The notes under the pieces are model-generated. The model saw only the letters and a program-made list of their open reading frames with translations. It was not told the origin of the DNA and did not search any database. A stretch of 64,000 nt of DNA. Origin: Hypoxylon rubiginosum (Eukaryota; Ascomycota; Sordariomycetes; Xylariales; Hypoxylaceae). Position numbers and translations under genes: made by a program. Below, piece after piece: positions 1 to 11,422 of the stretch. The stretch spans positions 868,001-932,000 of the forward strand of contig CADCXA010000016.1 in NCBI GenBank assembly GCA_902806565.1, given 5' to 3'. Position 1 is the first letter of the stretch. The number at the start of each line of letters is the position of its first letter.

Positions 1-986
<986 letters not shown>

Positions 987-1004
987 CTTGACGATATGTG
1001 GGAT

Positions 1005-1595
1005 CTGGTAAGAACAGAGCTAATTTGAAGGGGCTAGGTTAGTTGATATTCTAATTTGGCACCGTTCTTGTATTTGGCCACAATGCGAAGTCAAATGCGG
1101 TGTGGAAGAGGGGCGAAGCAGGGGGAAAAGGAAGTGCAGTATGTTGCAGGTTGTTGTGGGGTGATTGGTGATTGCTAGGCTGAGCATCTGTAGACTGCAC
1201 GAGGGAAAAAGCTCTGCGTGTTTACGAGCTGATCCTGGGGGAACGCGCTGCGTTGCTGTTGATGTCTGGTAGGCTCGAGGGTTGTTACGGTGAAGCAGTC
1301 GAACCCCCCGCAGTCGGTGGGGTTTGCGCCAGTGGGCGTTGCTGAGGAACGCGCGTGCTGAAGAAAAATGAATAGGCGTAGATATCGTCGCATGTATGAA
1401 TTGATACAAGAGACGAATCGCTTTTGGCGGTTGATGGGCTTGTTGTCGTGTGCAGGGCGACAGGAGGAGGCGGTCGTGATGTGGGCGATGACGAAAGTGT
1501 AAGGCGGGACTCAGGGTAGCAGGCCAAGGAACATGATCACAGGTGCACGCAGATACGGAGAAGGGGAATGCTGCGATGGATAAAGGGCGACATAC
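1005..1595 (-). other. Probable 5' UTR intron of the 14-3-3 gene
   Basis: On the minus strand a GTATGT donor (1590-1595) and a TTACCAG acceptor (1005-1011) preceded by a CTAAC branch-like site flank about 590 nt with no convincing coding potential. Only about 18 nt separate the acceptor from the 14-3-3 start codon. Inferred from splice consensus only; ORFs inside it (1020-1527) have no family features. Confidence 0.4.
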
Positions 1596-2137
1596 CTTTT
1601 TCTTGTTCGGATTCTTGGATTGGCAGTGAAGGAATGACCTGTGCTGGAAGGATGCACAAGTAAGCGCGACGACGAGGTAGAAGAGAATAAGGTGGTGGTG
1701 TTATGGGGTTTTTGGTGGAATTATGGGAGAGCAAAAGTTTTGGGAGAGTTTTTGTGTCGATGAGAGTGTGCAGTGGTTTCGATTTTGTTGGTAGAAGGAG
1801 CCTGGAGGTTGAAGGGAAAAAGTGGCAGAAGAGGGCGTGCCCAGCGAGTTCAGGTTGCTTGGTTATTGCGTGGGAGGGGGGGACGTGGGCGGCAGGGCGG
1901 TACACGCATGTACCTAACTTTCAGGTACAGACCCGTTGCATGGCTGCCATGGTCCATGGCCCATGGCACTGCACTGCGCTGCAATTCGTGAGGTGACGGG
2001 GTGTAGACCTTATGTCCTAAGTACCTGGTACGCCACATGCTAAGGTTTATACATAATACGTCATGGTTGAAACTCAAGTTTACCAGTTGTTTACCAGTAC
2101 CTCTATTGGTTCCCTCTACATAGAGCCTAACTTGGGG

Positions 2138-2172
2138 GGTTTGAACTTCTAACCCTCTAACCCACTGAGCCA
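2138..2172 (-). repeat. tRNA-like fragment (A-box and B-box words)
   Basis: Reading the minus strand, a perfect Pol III A-box match TGGCTCAGTGG (2162-2172) is followed after only 15 nt by a B-box-like GTTCAAACC (2138-2146). In a real tRNA the spacing is at least 30 nt and the arms fold, so this is a degenerate tRNA-derived fragment rather than a tRNA. Confidence 0.35.
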
Positions 2173-3063
2173 GCGAGCCACAAGTTACAACCTACAGTGC
2201 CAGAGTGCCCGTAAACTTGGCAGCGGGCAGCGCATCATTTGACAATGGAAGAAGAAGGAAAAAACATGGCTTCAATACCTAGAAAGGGTCATCCCTAAAT
2301 CTAAATGTCTGGCACATAATGATTGGCATCGGCATCGGCATCATACATTTTATTTTATTATACACAGGTCTTGATAACGAGAGCCTAGTCATTGGCTTCG
2401 TTTTCCCTTTCGGTTTTCTTCTTTTCGTTTTCGTTTTCCAATTTTAATTAACAAGCCGTCTTTGTGATTTGGACGAGTGACGCCGTCCTGTGGCTATCCC
2501 CATGTCTGATGAAATATTCAATCTTCTTTGCCCCCTTCCCCTTGTTCATACCCTCTCCTACGTCAGTTCCAGTACTATTTGGACTATTGGGTGTCCAAGT
2601 ATATATATCAGGAATCTAGGTACTGGTACTACCTCATGACACTTGTACCCCGAGTATAGGTCGTGGCGGATAACACAGGTACTAGGTAATCTCAAATGTA
2701 GGACACCTGACTGCTGATGATATTAAAGCATCTAACGTTAGCAGCCGTTAGCCAGCCCTCTACACGGGACGGTCTATGGCCTACCTACATGTAGGTATGG
2801 TCTATGTAAGGTGTAGATGGTTTCGAGGTTAGCTAGGTACCTAGGCAAGTTAGTCTGCCCCTGTTATCTCCTATTCAGCTGCAATCCTCACTGTCTAGCG
2901 ATCCTCATAATAGAAAGGACATTCAAATGACCCCATAATCATATTCGATGTCTCAGAGTCACCGAGATAGGGTCCATAGTCAAAGTAAGCCAATCACATT
3001 CCTAGATGACGATTCAAGGCGGACTCCCTAGCACGAGCCAACTCTATTCTATTGTTTTCAGAC

Positions 3064-3099
3064 TGCCTGGCTGTCTGGCTGTCTGGCTGTCTGGCTGTC
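3064..3099. repeat. 8-bp tandem repeat GGCTGTCT, about 4 copies
   Basis: Perfect direct repetition of an 8-bp unit in non-coding sequence. Confidence 0.85.
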
Positions 3100-3234
3100 A
3101 AAGAGACACTGGACTGGATTTTGATGCGTTCCATCCTGTCCATCTGGATAGCAATACTACCACACGTACAGTGACTGGGCGATAGGGGCAACGAATTTTC
3201 GATCTACGTCAACATCTGCAGCCCCAAATAGCTC

Positions 3235-3292
3235 ATACGTACATACGTACATACGTACATACATACATCCTACATACCTACATACATGTATG
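3235..3292. repeat. ACGTACAT/ACAT microsatellite
   Basis: Tandem ACATACGT units decay into ACAT units and end with a CATACATGTATG palindrome; non-coding. Confidence 0.8.
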
Positions 3293-4630
3293 CACCGTAG
3301 TTGCGTCTGGCTTCTTTGATTCGGGACCATTTCCCGTGCCGGCTGCCGCAAATCCAGAGGACCTGATTTGTCCGATTCGTCTAGAGTATCGTCAATGCAA
3401 AATCGCCATGGCCTGAAAAAGGATCCCAAGGGGAGGAAGAAAATCGGCATGGTAAAACGTCACTTACCACTCACTCCCCTTGAAAAAGCCCCTTAGACTC
3501 AGTGCTGGAAGGGGGGGAAACTAGCCCACGCACTGCCAAGCATTTGTATGCCCCGACTTTTCAGGGTGAGCTTGTCAGGCTTGTTGAGGAACTTGCCTCA
3601 CCACGTTTGTTTTGAAACTTTAGGTATTCCGTACCTACGTGTGATTTGATGCTATTGGAATATTCTCCTGTACTGTACTGTTAAGTACATACATGCCTCA
3701 TAATATCTGTATCTACATACTCTCTTGGTACCCCGCCAAACTCGAGGCTCACGATACCCACTTCTACTCCTTTTCGTGTACATGGCCGTAGCTGAGAATG
3801 GTCTGGCCAAAACCCAAACGCCTTTAGCATAGCGATCTTGGGTGTGATTGTTTATGCAGCTATCTGTTCTCGTGCAAACTCTACCTTAACGACACTAGTA
3901 AAGGCTGTAACAGTACCTGGGAGGTAACCATTAAGACGATTTATCGACATAGATCGTAGCAGTCTATAATAACTTGAATATCACATTTTGCTGGAATCAA
4001 AGGTATATCGTATATCCAACGGAGAATAATTAGGAAGATTAAGAAGCATTCCCGTCAGTTTTATTCCGTCATGCTACGCGGCAAGCGTCCAGTGGTAAAG
4101 GCGAATCGAGTTACGAATGCAGATAAACTATCAGATGACCACAAGGGGGATGGCGTGGTAGTGGGAGAGAATGAGCTTTTCCATTCCGCTGGAAACTTCT
4201 TCTTTTGGCGTGATCACTGATCACTGATGATGTTATGGGTCTTTATGGGCTGAGCAATACCTAAATACTTGGCTGGAAGAAAGAAGACAACGGCTTTTAG
4301 GGGAGTTCCGCTCCGATTGTGGCTCGTGCGCTCCCCGTCTCCTCCCGCCGAAATGTGAAAGCTTGGCCATTGACTTCATAGGAGAGCTTTCCCAATCGAC
4401 CGACACCCACTCCAACTTTGGAAGTGCCTCAATCCCGAGACCCATCACACCACGCAACTACTACAAACCAATCCAAGAGCTCATAAGGTATGAACTAATC
4501 GGCTTCCCAGATCATCTCCCCATGACTTTGAATTGTTTCTCCAATCATCCTAGAAGTACTAATAAGAACCCGATGTCTTCCATTTAGGCCTCACATAGTA
4601 TCATCCTAAACAGAAAATACACCAAAAAAA

Positions 4631-5247
4631 ATGTACCGCCAGACTCTAACCAAGATCCCCTCCCGCGGCCTCGCCATCGCTTCGTCCCGCCGAGCATTCA
4701 CGACGACCTTCCGCGCCATGTCCGAGGGAGACACTGGTGCGCCGAGCAGGCTAGGCAGCTTGGGCGGCCAAGGGTACGTCACATATTTAATTCAACATCA
4801 CCCCGCTATGAATATCGATGGAAATGAGACGAACTATTTCCCTTAGCCCGCTATAGCGTGGGCATAAGAGCAGGAAGTCCGAAAGCATATATCAGATATT
4901 TAGACACGTGTCGGATGTTTCGAAGTCAGAAAAGGAAAAAGAAAAGGAAAAAGGAGAAAAAAGAACGAACGAATAAAGAAGGCTAACGGACCTAATATAG
5001 TGACGCCTTCCAGAAGCGCGAGAAGGCCAACGAAGACTACACCATCCGCCAGCGTGAGAAGGAGAAGCTGCTCGAGCTGCGCAAGAAGCTCCGCGAGCAG
5101 CAGGATCACCTCAAGAAGCTGTCCGATCACATGTGAGTCTTCACCCGTTGAAGAACCTCTTCCCCGGCTTCTATAGCAAAGACTAACAAGTGCGTTTACC
5201 CCTATAGTGATGAGTTGACTAAGGACCAGGGCGGCGAGCACAACTAA
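4631..5247 (+). CDS. INH1: Mitochondrial F1Fo-ATPase inhibitor (IF1/Inh1)
   Basis: Small matrix protein that blocks ATP hydrolysis by F1 when the membrane potential collapses. Exons 4631-4773, 5001-5132 and 5208-5247 give 104 aa. The N-terminus (MYRQTLTKIPSRGLAIASSR then RRAFTTTFRAMSE) is an Arg/Ser/Thr-rich mitochondrial presequence. The mature part has the IF1 core: GQGDAFQKREKANEDYTIRQ, followed by a long charged helix rich in Glu, Lys and Leu (EKEKLLELRKKLREQ) and ending DELTKDQGGEHN. Both introns have CTAAC branch sites (GGCTAACGGA and GACTAACAAG). Intron 1 is 227 nt, long for this window. The length and the helix match the IF1 family, so the assignment is firm. Confidence 0.93.
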
Positions 5248-5694
5248 GTCGAGCGCTTGGGTGGAAGAGAAGGAGGTCCGAAGCTCCGCAAGAGATGGCT
5301 ACGTCGCTAGACTACGGCGGGCTAACAGCAGCGCGCGAGTCTTTGTAGTTACTAGAAAACATCTCGAGAACCGGATTTGTCCTTCAGCCGTCGCATTAAA
5401 CACTACTGTACATAAGTAGGCCCTTGCACACTTTTTGCGCATTGTGGTCGTGTTGCTACCTTGAGAATCAAGCTCTCATCTCTTATCACTGCATGCTTTC
5501 CTAGGAATTTTCCTCATCCTGAATGCATTCCATGACCATTGTTAATCTCAAAGTATATGCATGTTTTCCCCTATACTCCTACACCAAATTTCCATCTGAT
5601 GGAAATTCCCCCCTTAGCAGCTCGATCACTACCCACGGATTCCTTCCTGAACCCAGTAACCAAGCGGCGTCTCAGCCCTTTCGGCAGCCCCAAC
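5248..5694. other. Convergent 3' region between INH1 and NSP1
   Basis: Non-coding; holds the 3' ends of two convergent genes. Nothing else recognised. Confidence 0.6.
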
Positions 5695-7995
5695 CTATCG
5701 ACGACCCATGTAGGATCGGTAGAAACTATCTACATTGTCCTGTTCCGGGCCGCCATATTGGTTGCCAATCGTGCTGCTCTGCTTCTGAGCAGCCGCAACC
5801 TTGGCTTGGAGTGCAGCGGCATTGGTATCAATCCACTGAAGCTGGGTAAGATGTCCGTTTAGAACACGAACGATTTGGCTCAGCTGCATGAAAGTTAGCT
5901 TGGTATACCTAGAGAACGCCAGATAGACGAGATAACTTACCGGATCATCGGGTTTGTTCCCCTTACTCAACGAGCCTGAGATATCATTGATTTCTTTGAT
6001 CATCTTAGTCAGATCACGACCCATATCATCCAATCTCTCCGTGATCTTCTCAGCCAGCTTGTAAGTCTTCTCGCGCTCCTGGTCAGGTCCCGCAAGCTGC
6101 TCTCCATGTCCGATCTGCTTAGAAAACATGACATCTACCTCGCTTTCGTACTTGTCTAACCATGCCTCGAGTTCTTCCTGTTGGCTTTCGATGCCGACAA
6201 GTTGTCGCTCGACTTCGCGACTACCCTTCTCGGCATCGAAGGTCTCCAGGTAGAGTTTCTGGATTCTTTCTCCATTCTCAACTAAAAGACGATCCCATTG
6301 AGCTACTTGAGCCGCTTGCTCCTTGAATTCTTTCTGATACTTGGAGAGATCCGTAGCCCAACGGGTAATAATCTCATCCATTGTCTTGTTCTTTAAGCGC
6401 GCCATAGACGAAGTAGGACCGGCAGTTGAAGCCCCCAATGCATTAGAGCCTGCAGCAGGTTGTGTTGCCGCGTTCCCTGTCGAAGGGGCGGCTTTTGATG
6501 CCCCAAACATGGAGCTTGCAGCCGGGGCCGCAGTGTTGGGCGCAGCGGTGCCCGGAGCAGCAGAGGTAGAAGCGGTTGCTGCAGCCGGTGTAGTTCCTGG
6601 TGCCGATGTAGAGGCAGCACCGCCGAAGAGATTGGATGCAGGTTTAGGCTGTTCCGTAGTCGCAGTACCGGAGGCTGGCTTTCCCAAATTGAACAGAGAA
6701 GCCTGCTGAGCAGGCGGTTGAGATGTAGGGGCGGCACTTGAAGGGTTATTGCCGCCTGAAAAGAGCCCACCGGGCTGCGTTGTCGCCGGGACGGTAGAGC
6801 CAGCAGTGTTAGCGGTGCTAGCTGGTGTAGATGAAGCGTTACCCTGACCAAACAACGCAGAAGAGTTGGTTGGCATAGATGCTGTGGCACTGGCTCCCCC
6901 GCCTCCGAATGGATTGGTAGGTGGCTTGGTTGAGGTCGCCTCGGCAGGCTTACCGGGTTGTTGTCCAAAAGGCGACGCGCTACTGCCTTGTGTAGCTCCG
7001 GGCTTGGAACCGAATAGTCCTCCTGGGGCGGCAGAGCTCTCTGCAGGTTTCGCCCCAAAGAGGGATGTGCTTTGGTTTGAAGTCTGACCGGCACCTGCAA
7101 AGAGCGAAGGACCTGTAGGCGGCGCAGAAGACGCCGACTGGTTTGTTCCGGGAGCAGCTTGAGATGAGCTACCCGGATTTGAGAATAAACCGCCGCCAGG
7201 CTGGCCATCCTTCTTAGCACCCGGTTGAGTAGGTGCAAAGGGGGACGCGCCCTGGGCTCCGGAATTAAACAACGAACCAGCTGGATTTGCCGGAGGGGCT
7301 CCCGCAGGAGTCGTCGAGTTAAGAGAGAACATGGGGGGCTTCGCGGGTGTTGTCGCTTGCGAAGCGGAATTACTTGCTGATGTATTGTTCGTGTTCGCGC
7401 CACCAAAAAGACCGCCACCGCCACCGCCGGTGTTGCTAGAAAAAAGGCCGCTGGGTTGAGGTGCGGATGTGGTGGTCGTAGCTGGTGTCGAAGAACTATT
7501 AAGCTTCGACCCGAACATTCCACCTAGAGCACCGGCAGTAGACGTAGTGCTCGCGGCAGTTGGGGCTGGAGTTGAACTGGTATTTCCAAACAAGTTGGTA
7601 GATTGGGCCGGTTTTGCAGCACCGCCGAAGATATTCGAGGTAGGCGTTTGTGAGGCGCCGCCAAACATTCCACCAGAATTTCCACTAGGTGTAGCAGCTG
7701 CTGCAGGTGTGTTGCTCGTTGCTCCGCCTCCGAACAATGGCTTCTGTTCTCCTGGTTTAGATGCCGTATTTCCAAATAAGCTGGTGGTCGGGGTAGTTGA
7801 CGAAGCACCGGTGGGAGTGTTATTGCTTCCACCTAGACCTCCAAAAGAGAAGCTAGGTGTACCAGTAGAGCCACCAAAGAGACCTCCTGAAGCATTAGCG
7901 GTCGATGAGCCAAACAACCCGCCAGAAGCAGGTGCACTAGACGTAGTAGCATTGTTGGACTGGGCTCCCGAGCTTGTGTTGCCGAAGAACGACAT
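5695..7995 (-). CDS. NSP1: Nucleoporin NSP1 (FG-repeat, central channel)
   Basis: Essential FG nucleoporin of the Nsp1-Nup57-Nup49 channel complex, also in Nup82 complexes. Exon 1 is 5941-7995 and exon 2 is 5695-5883; a 57-nt intron (5884-5940, GTAAGT ... GCTAACTTTCATGCAG) is inferred, giving 747 aa. The first roughly 530 residues are low-complexity Ser/Thr/Ala/Pro/Gly with many GLFG, SLFG, MFG and NPFG motifs, the natively unfolded permeability-barrier region. From about residue 535 comes the conserved Nsp1-C coiled coil (MDEIITRWATDLSKYQKEFK, EELEAWLDKYESEVD). It ends with GHLTQLQWID and a Gln/Gly tail. The intron is a multiple of three and has no stop, so an unspliced reading frame of 766 aa is also open. 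Family identity is firm; the intron is inferred from consensus and from the continuity DDP-LSQIVRVLN. Confidence 0.95.
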   Translation of the reverse strand: MSFFGNTSSGAQSNNATTSSAPASGGLFGSSTANASGGLFGGSTGTPSFSFGGLGGSNNTPTGASSTTPTTSLFGNTASKPGEQKPLFGGGATSNTPAAAATPSGNSGGMFGGASQTPTSNIFGGAAKPAQSTNLFGNTSSTPAPTAASTTSTAGALGGMFGSKLNSSSTPATTTTSAPQPSGLFSSNTGGGGGGLFGGANTNNTSASNSASQATTPAKPPMFSLNSTTPAGAPPANPAGSLFNSGAQGASPFAPTQPGAKKDGQPGGGLFSNPGSSSQAAPGTNQSASSAPPTGPSLFAGAGQTSNQSTSLFGAKPAESSAAPGGLFGSKPGATQGSSASPFGQQPGKPAEATSTKPPTNPFGGGGASATASMPTNSSALFGQGNASSTPASTANTAGSTVPATTQPGGLFSGGNNPSSAAPTSQPPAQQASLFNLGKPASGTATTEQPKPASNLFGGAASTSAPGTTPAAATASTSAAPGTAAPNTAAPAASSMFGASKAAPSTGNAATQPAAGSNALGASTAGPTSSMARLKNKTMDEIITRWATDLSKYQKEFKEQAAQVAQWDRLLVENGERIQKLYLETFDAEKGSREVERQLVGIESQQEELEAWLDKYESEVDVMFSKQIGHGEQLAGPDQEREKTYKLAEKITERLDDMGRDLTKMIKEINDISGSLSKGNKPDDPVSYLVYLAFSRYTKLTFMQLSQIVRVLNGHLTQLQWIDTNAAALQAKVAAAQKQSSTIGNQYGGPEQDNVDSFYRSYMGRR

Positions 7996-8998
7996 TGTGT
8001 GGTAGATGGAGAGGATGATTTGGTTTTCGGTAGGAATGCGATGGATTGATCTGGCTAAATGTGCGTTCGTTCGTTGGAATGCGATGGTGTGCCCAGTTAG
8101 CTGCGTTTATCGTTTATCGTTTATCGACCTGCACTCATCCTCATAGCCCGGGAGAAATCAAGGGAGGAAAAGGCTTGGGTGCCGGTGTGGTGCTTCGTTG
8201 AAGGCTGCACAAATCCGATAATGAACGACAGAATAACGACTTAAAGGTCTATTAGTCTGTTGCTAAAGCAGATTAACTACTGGCCCGTCGGGTTGGTTAG
8301 GGGAGAATGAGTAGATGTTTACCTGCAATTTGTCTTATATTCTTTTTGTTCTGTTCGGTGTCTGCATCACAGACCAACCACTTTTTGCGCGACAAGCTTC
8401 AAAGAAAGTTGAAGTTCGACGCGACTAGCTCTGTACGGGCAACGGCTGCGCACGGGTCACAAATGGGTAGCGGCATAAGTAGCGTAGGTACGTACCTTTT
8501 CCTAAAGCTTCAGCCACACATGACTCGGGCTGTTGAAATGCAACAATGGGGCCGTGGGGCTATGCTCCGTTATCTAATCACTGACGCCTATACTGGATGT
8601 ATCTAAGCCTGCTAACCTGCCAACCCACCCACCAGTGTCCACCAAGTCTAGAACACATGTCTCCGATCTTTGGACTGTGGTCTCGATCTCTACGTATTAC
8701 CTCAGCTCAAGGGGCAGCACCACCAGGGGAGAGAATCCACCACCTCACACATCTTTTTTAACAGATCGTACAGCCATTCCCTAGATCTATATCCTCAAAC
8801 CAACCATTAGCCTCCCCTACCCTACCCTCCTTGGTGGTCCATCAATTTGTCTTACATAACTGTCAGACCAACCCTTCCACTGTTTACAAAGGGGACTGCA
8901 ACTTACAGTGATAAACGACCTTACATTTCCGCAGGACATTGCGGATTCTCTGACCTAAGCCGCAAGGCTCTCACCCTATTACCTGATTCTTTTTCGCC
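7996..8998. other. Divergent promoter region NSP1 / Laa2-like gene
   Basis: About 1 kb shared upstream region of two divergently transcribed genes. It has a repeated GTTTATCGTTTATCG word near 8105-8125 and pyrimidine-rich stretches near 8755-8840. A 99-codon ORF (8307-8606) with a signal-like N-terminus lies here but is not supported otherwise. Confidence 0.5.
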
Positions 8999-10659
8999 AT
9001 GTCTAAAGAAAGAAGATCGAGCACTGCTAGCCTCCAGGCCCCGGAGAGGTCAGGGACAGAGGACCCAGGTGCTCACGATTTGGGTATGCTTCAATCCCTA
9101 CAACGTCTTCCTCTTGGCTAATAATTACCCCTTTAGCATCCTCTGACTCTGACGAGCACTTCTCCGATGCTCAGTCCTCCCCTAGAGATAGCCCTGGATC
9201 TGTCTCTCCGGTCCCGCGGACGCGAGTCGAGAAGGTGGACGACGAACCGTCTTATGGTGAAGTCCCAGGTACGGAAGCTTATAAGAAGAGGACACAGGAT
9301 GCTGCGCCAGATGAGATTGCCATAATCCACGACAAGAAGTCAGAGTCTGCCTCGCCAGACAGGCCCTTAACACCCGGTGGTCATCCAATTCCAAAGACTG
9401 TGGTGGACGAGGCGGCAGATGCACCTGGCTCTTCAACTCACCGTTATCACGAGGATCTCCACCAAGCAGATGCTGCACCAGATTTCATTCGCAAGCCAGA
9501 CGGCACTGGCGAGGCAAATCCGATACCCTCCTCGCTTGACACCAGCAAGGAAGCAACTGGTACGGCAGCCAAGTCCTTATAAGCTACCCAGTGCCATTGA
9601 CCCTGCCCTCGTAGATCACGCGGCTGTAGCCCCATCACTCAAGTCACCAGTGCCACATCGGCGGAGAAAATCGTCGGCAGCAAAGCCAGCTGGAGGTTTT
9701 GGTGGCGGCGGCGGAAACGCTGATGACAATGACGATGACGATTTTGGCGACGACTTTGACGATTTTGAAGAGGGTGACGAGGACGCTGATTTTGGTGACT
9801 TCGACGATGGCTTTCAGGCGGCTGAGGAAGCAGCAGCATCGCCTCCTATGCACGCTCCTCAGCCCCAAGTTCCAATACCTTCATTTGTATGTCTAGGACC
9901 CACCTTAGGTAGCCGCATAAATATGCTAACTATCCTTTCTACCAGCCAATATTAGACCTCGACGGACTTGATTCCGAAGACATACTATCTGCAACAGAAC
10001 CCTACTTAGATGCTTTATACTCTCCCGACGTACACGACATCCCAGCCCTACCATCACCCCCTAAAGATAACCCCATCTTTTTTAACCCCAGGAGCGCTTC
10101 TCTCTGGTCACAACTCGCAGCTCCGCCACCTCTTCAACCTCCGGATTGGATCCGATCCCGCATACGACGTCTATTCCTGGTCTCGCTTGGTGTACCTGTG
10201 GATTTGGACGAGATATTACCAGCCTCCAAGCAAAAGAAGCTTGTGCTTCCATCTCTTCATCGCATTACTTCTAATGGGTCTCTACGCACGTCGTCAGATT
10301 CCCGTTCCGTATCTCGGCTCAGAAAACTCGATGCCGATAACAACTCATCGCTCTCTATGGATTCCCAGGGCAAAGAGAAGCCTAGGTCGGCTTCGAAGCA
10401 ACGAAAAAGACACCCGGATGCGCCCGTGCTCGATCTAGTGTCTGCGAAACAGCTGTGCACGACAACCGACGAGGCGTTAGCCGGAATGACTGATTTAGAA
10501 CTTAGGCAGCACGTGGAGAAGCTGCAGGGTATGGAGGTCTTAGCAAAGGACGTGCTCGAGTACTGGAAGAAGCGGACCGACGAAAAGATCGGGGACAGGG
10601 AGGCGTTCGAAGGAGTGATAGAAAACCTGGTGAAGCATGCCCGAAAAACAAGGAAGTAA
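8999..10659 (+). CDS. Laa2-like AP-1 accessory protein (fungal DUF5102 / aftiphilin-like)
   Basis: Probable accessory factor of the clathrin adaptor AP-1 at the trans-Golgi/endosome. Exons 8999-9083, 9137-9559, 9615-9886 and 9946-10659 join in frame to 497 aa. The N-terminal third is disordered and Ser/Pro/Glu-rich. The middle holds an acidic block with repeated phenylalanines (DDFGDDFDDFEEGDED, then DFGDFDDGFQ), the kind of motif that binds the AP-1 gamma-ear in aftiphilin and gamma-synergin. Next come a tryptophan motif SLWSQLAAPPPLQPPDW, a basic helix and VSLGVPVDLDEILPASKQKK, then a helical C-terminus (LAGMTDLELRQHVEKLQGM). This order matches the yeast Ybl010c/Laa2-type family as I remember it. 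Function in this organism is inferred. The third intron has a clear GCTAAC branch site. Confidence 0.75.
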
Positions 10660-11422
10660 GAAGCATAAATACCACATAGTAATTCAAAAAGGCGTTAGCC
10701 CTTACTTCAACGTGATAAAGTTATTCGTGTCTAGCTTCATGTCACTACTTGTCATCCTATATATTCAACCACAGGTTGCTGACCCTTACATCAGTTGGGC
10801 ATTAGACAGACTGTTGGAATGTTATGTGCTGACTGTGTACTAGTTATACGAAAAGCAATTTTTTGCTACTATACATCTAGATCTGATCTATAGTTTATAT
10901 CACATTGGGTGTTGCTTTGACCTTGTGCCAATTTTCAAGTCTTTCGACTTGCTACGACTCGATCTCTGTTGAGAGTAGAGAGCACCACAAGCAAAAAATA
11001 TACATTATATAGCAATATACGAGCGCAGGCGGTCACTAAAACCGTCGAGTTTCATTCAAAAATGCTACGTCATTCTCTTAGTAGATGAGTGCTGCCAATA
11101 ATCTCACTCTCGCAGTATACACAGAACAGCCAGAAGCTTAAAGTGCACAGCGTCACCAGTACATAAACTTTTCTTCGTCCATTTACTTCGCAATGGTTCA
11201 TCTAAGTACATAGTCTCTCCGAGGACTAACTAACTTTTAACCTCCGGCTACCCTCGCTCAAAGATTATTCGTATTCCCGTGATGCGCTTCGAGGGTTGTT
11301 CCCAACGATATCATAATTCTATGCTCGGGACAGCCCAGTCGGTTTGCGGCTCCAACGCATGCTGTTTAAAAATGCAGCATGTTGCGAGCTTTTCGTAGAG
11401 GAGTCAGGACTTAATCCGTACT
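10660..11422. other. Convergent 3' region between the Laa2-like gene and eIF2 gamma
   Basis: About 760 bp AT-rich non-coding sequence between two convergent genes; no supported gene or RNA. Confidence 0.6.

Larger units (their letters stand above)
1596..4630. other. Long intergenic region with short repeats
   Basis: About 3 kb between the 14-3-3 leader and the ATPase inhibitor. No supportable gene. It contains the upstream promoter of the 14-3-3 gene, a tRNA-like fragment (2138-2172), an 8-bp (GGCTGTCT) tandem array near 3064-3099, an ACATACGT-type array near 3235-3292, and many TAGGTAC/CCTAGGT words. The final part (about 4480-4630) is the leader of the downstream gene. Confidence 0.6.

Noticed and set aside
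1020..1527. Overlapping minus-strand ORFs of 70-130 codons upstream of 14-3-3
   Set aside because: Best explained as the leader intron of the 14-3-3 gene; no protein features.
7469..8005. 178-codon ORF antisense to NSP1 (Val/Pro/Ala-rich)
   Set aside because: Shadow of the repetitive GLFG-coding strand; low complexity explains its openness.
8307..8606. 99-codon plus-strand ORF with a signal-peptide-like N-terminus
   Set aside because: It lies in the NSP1 divergent promoter. The part after the signal has no domain or Cys pattern, and no splice extension improves it. Could be chance.
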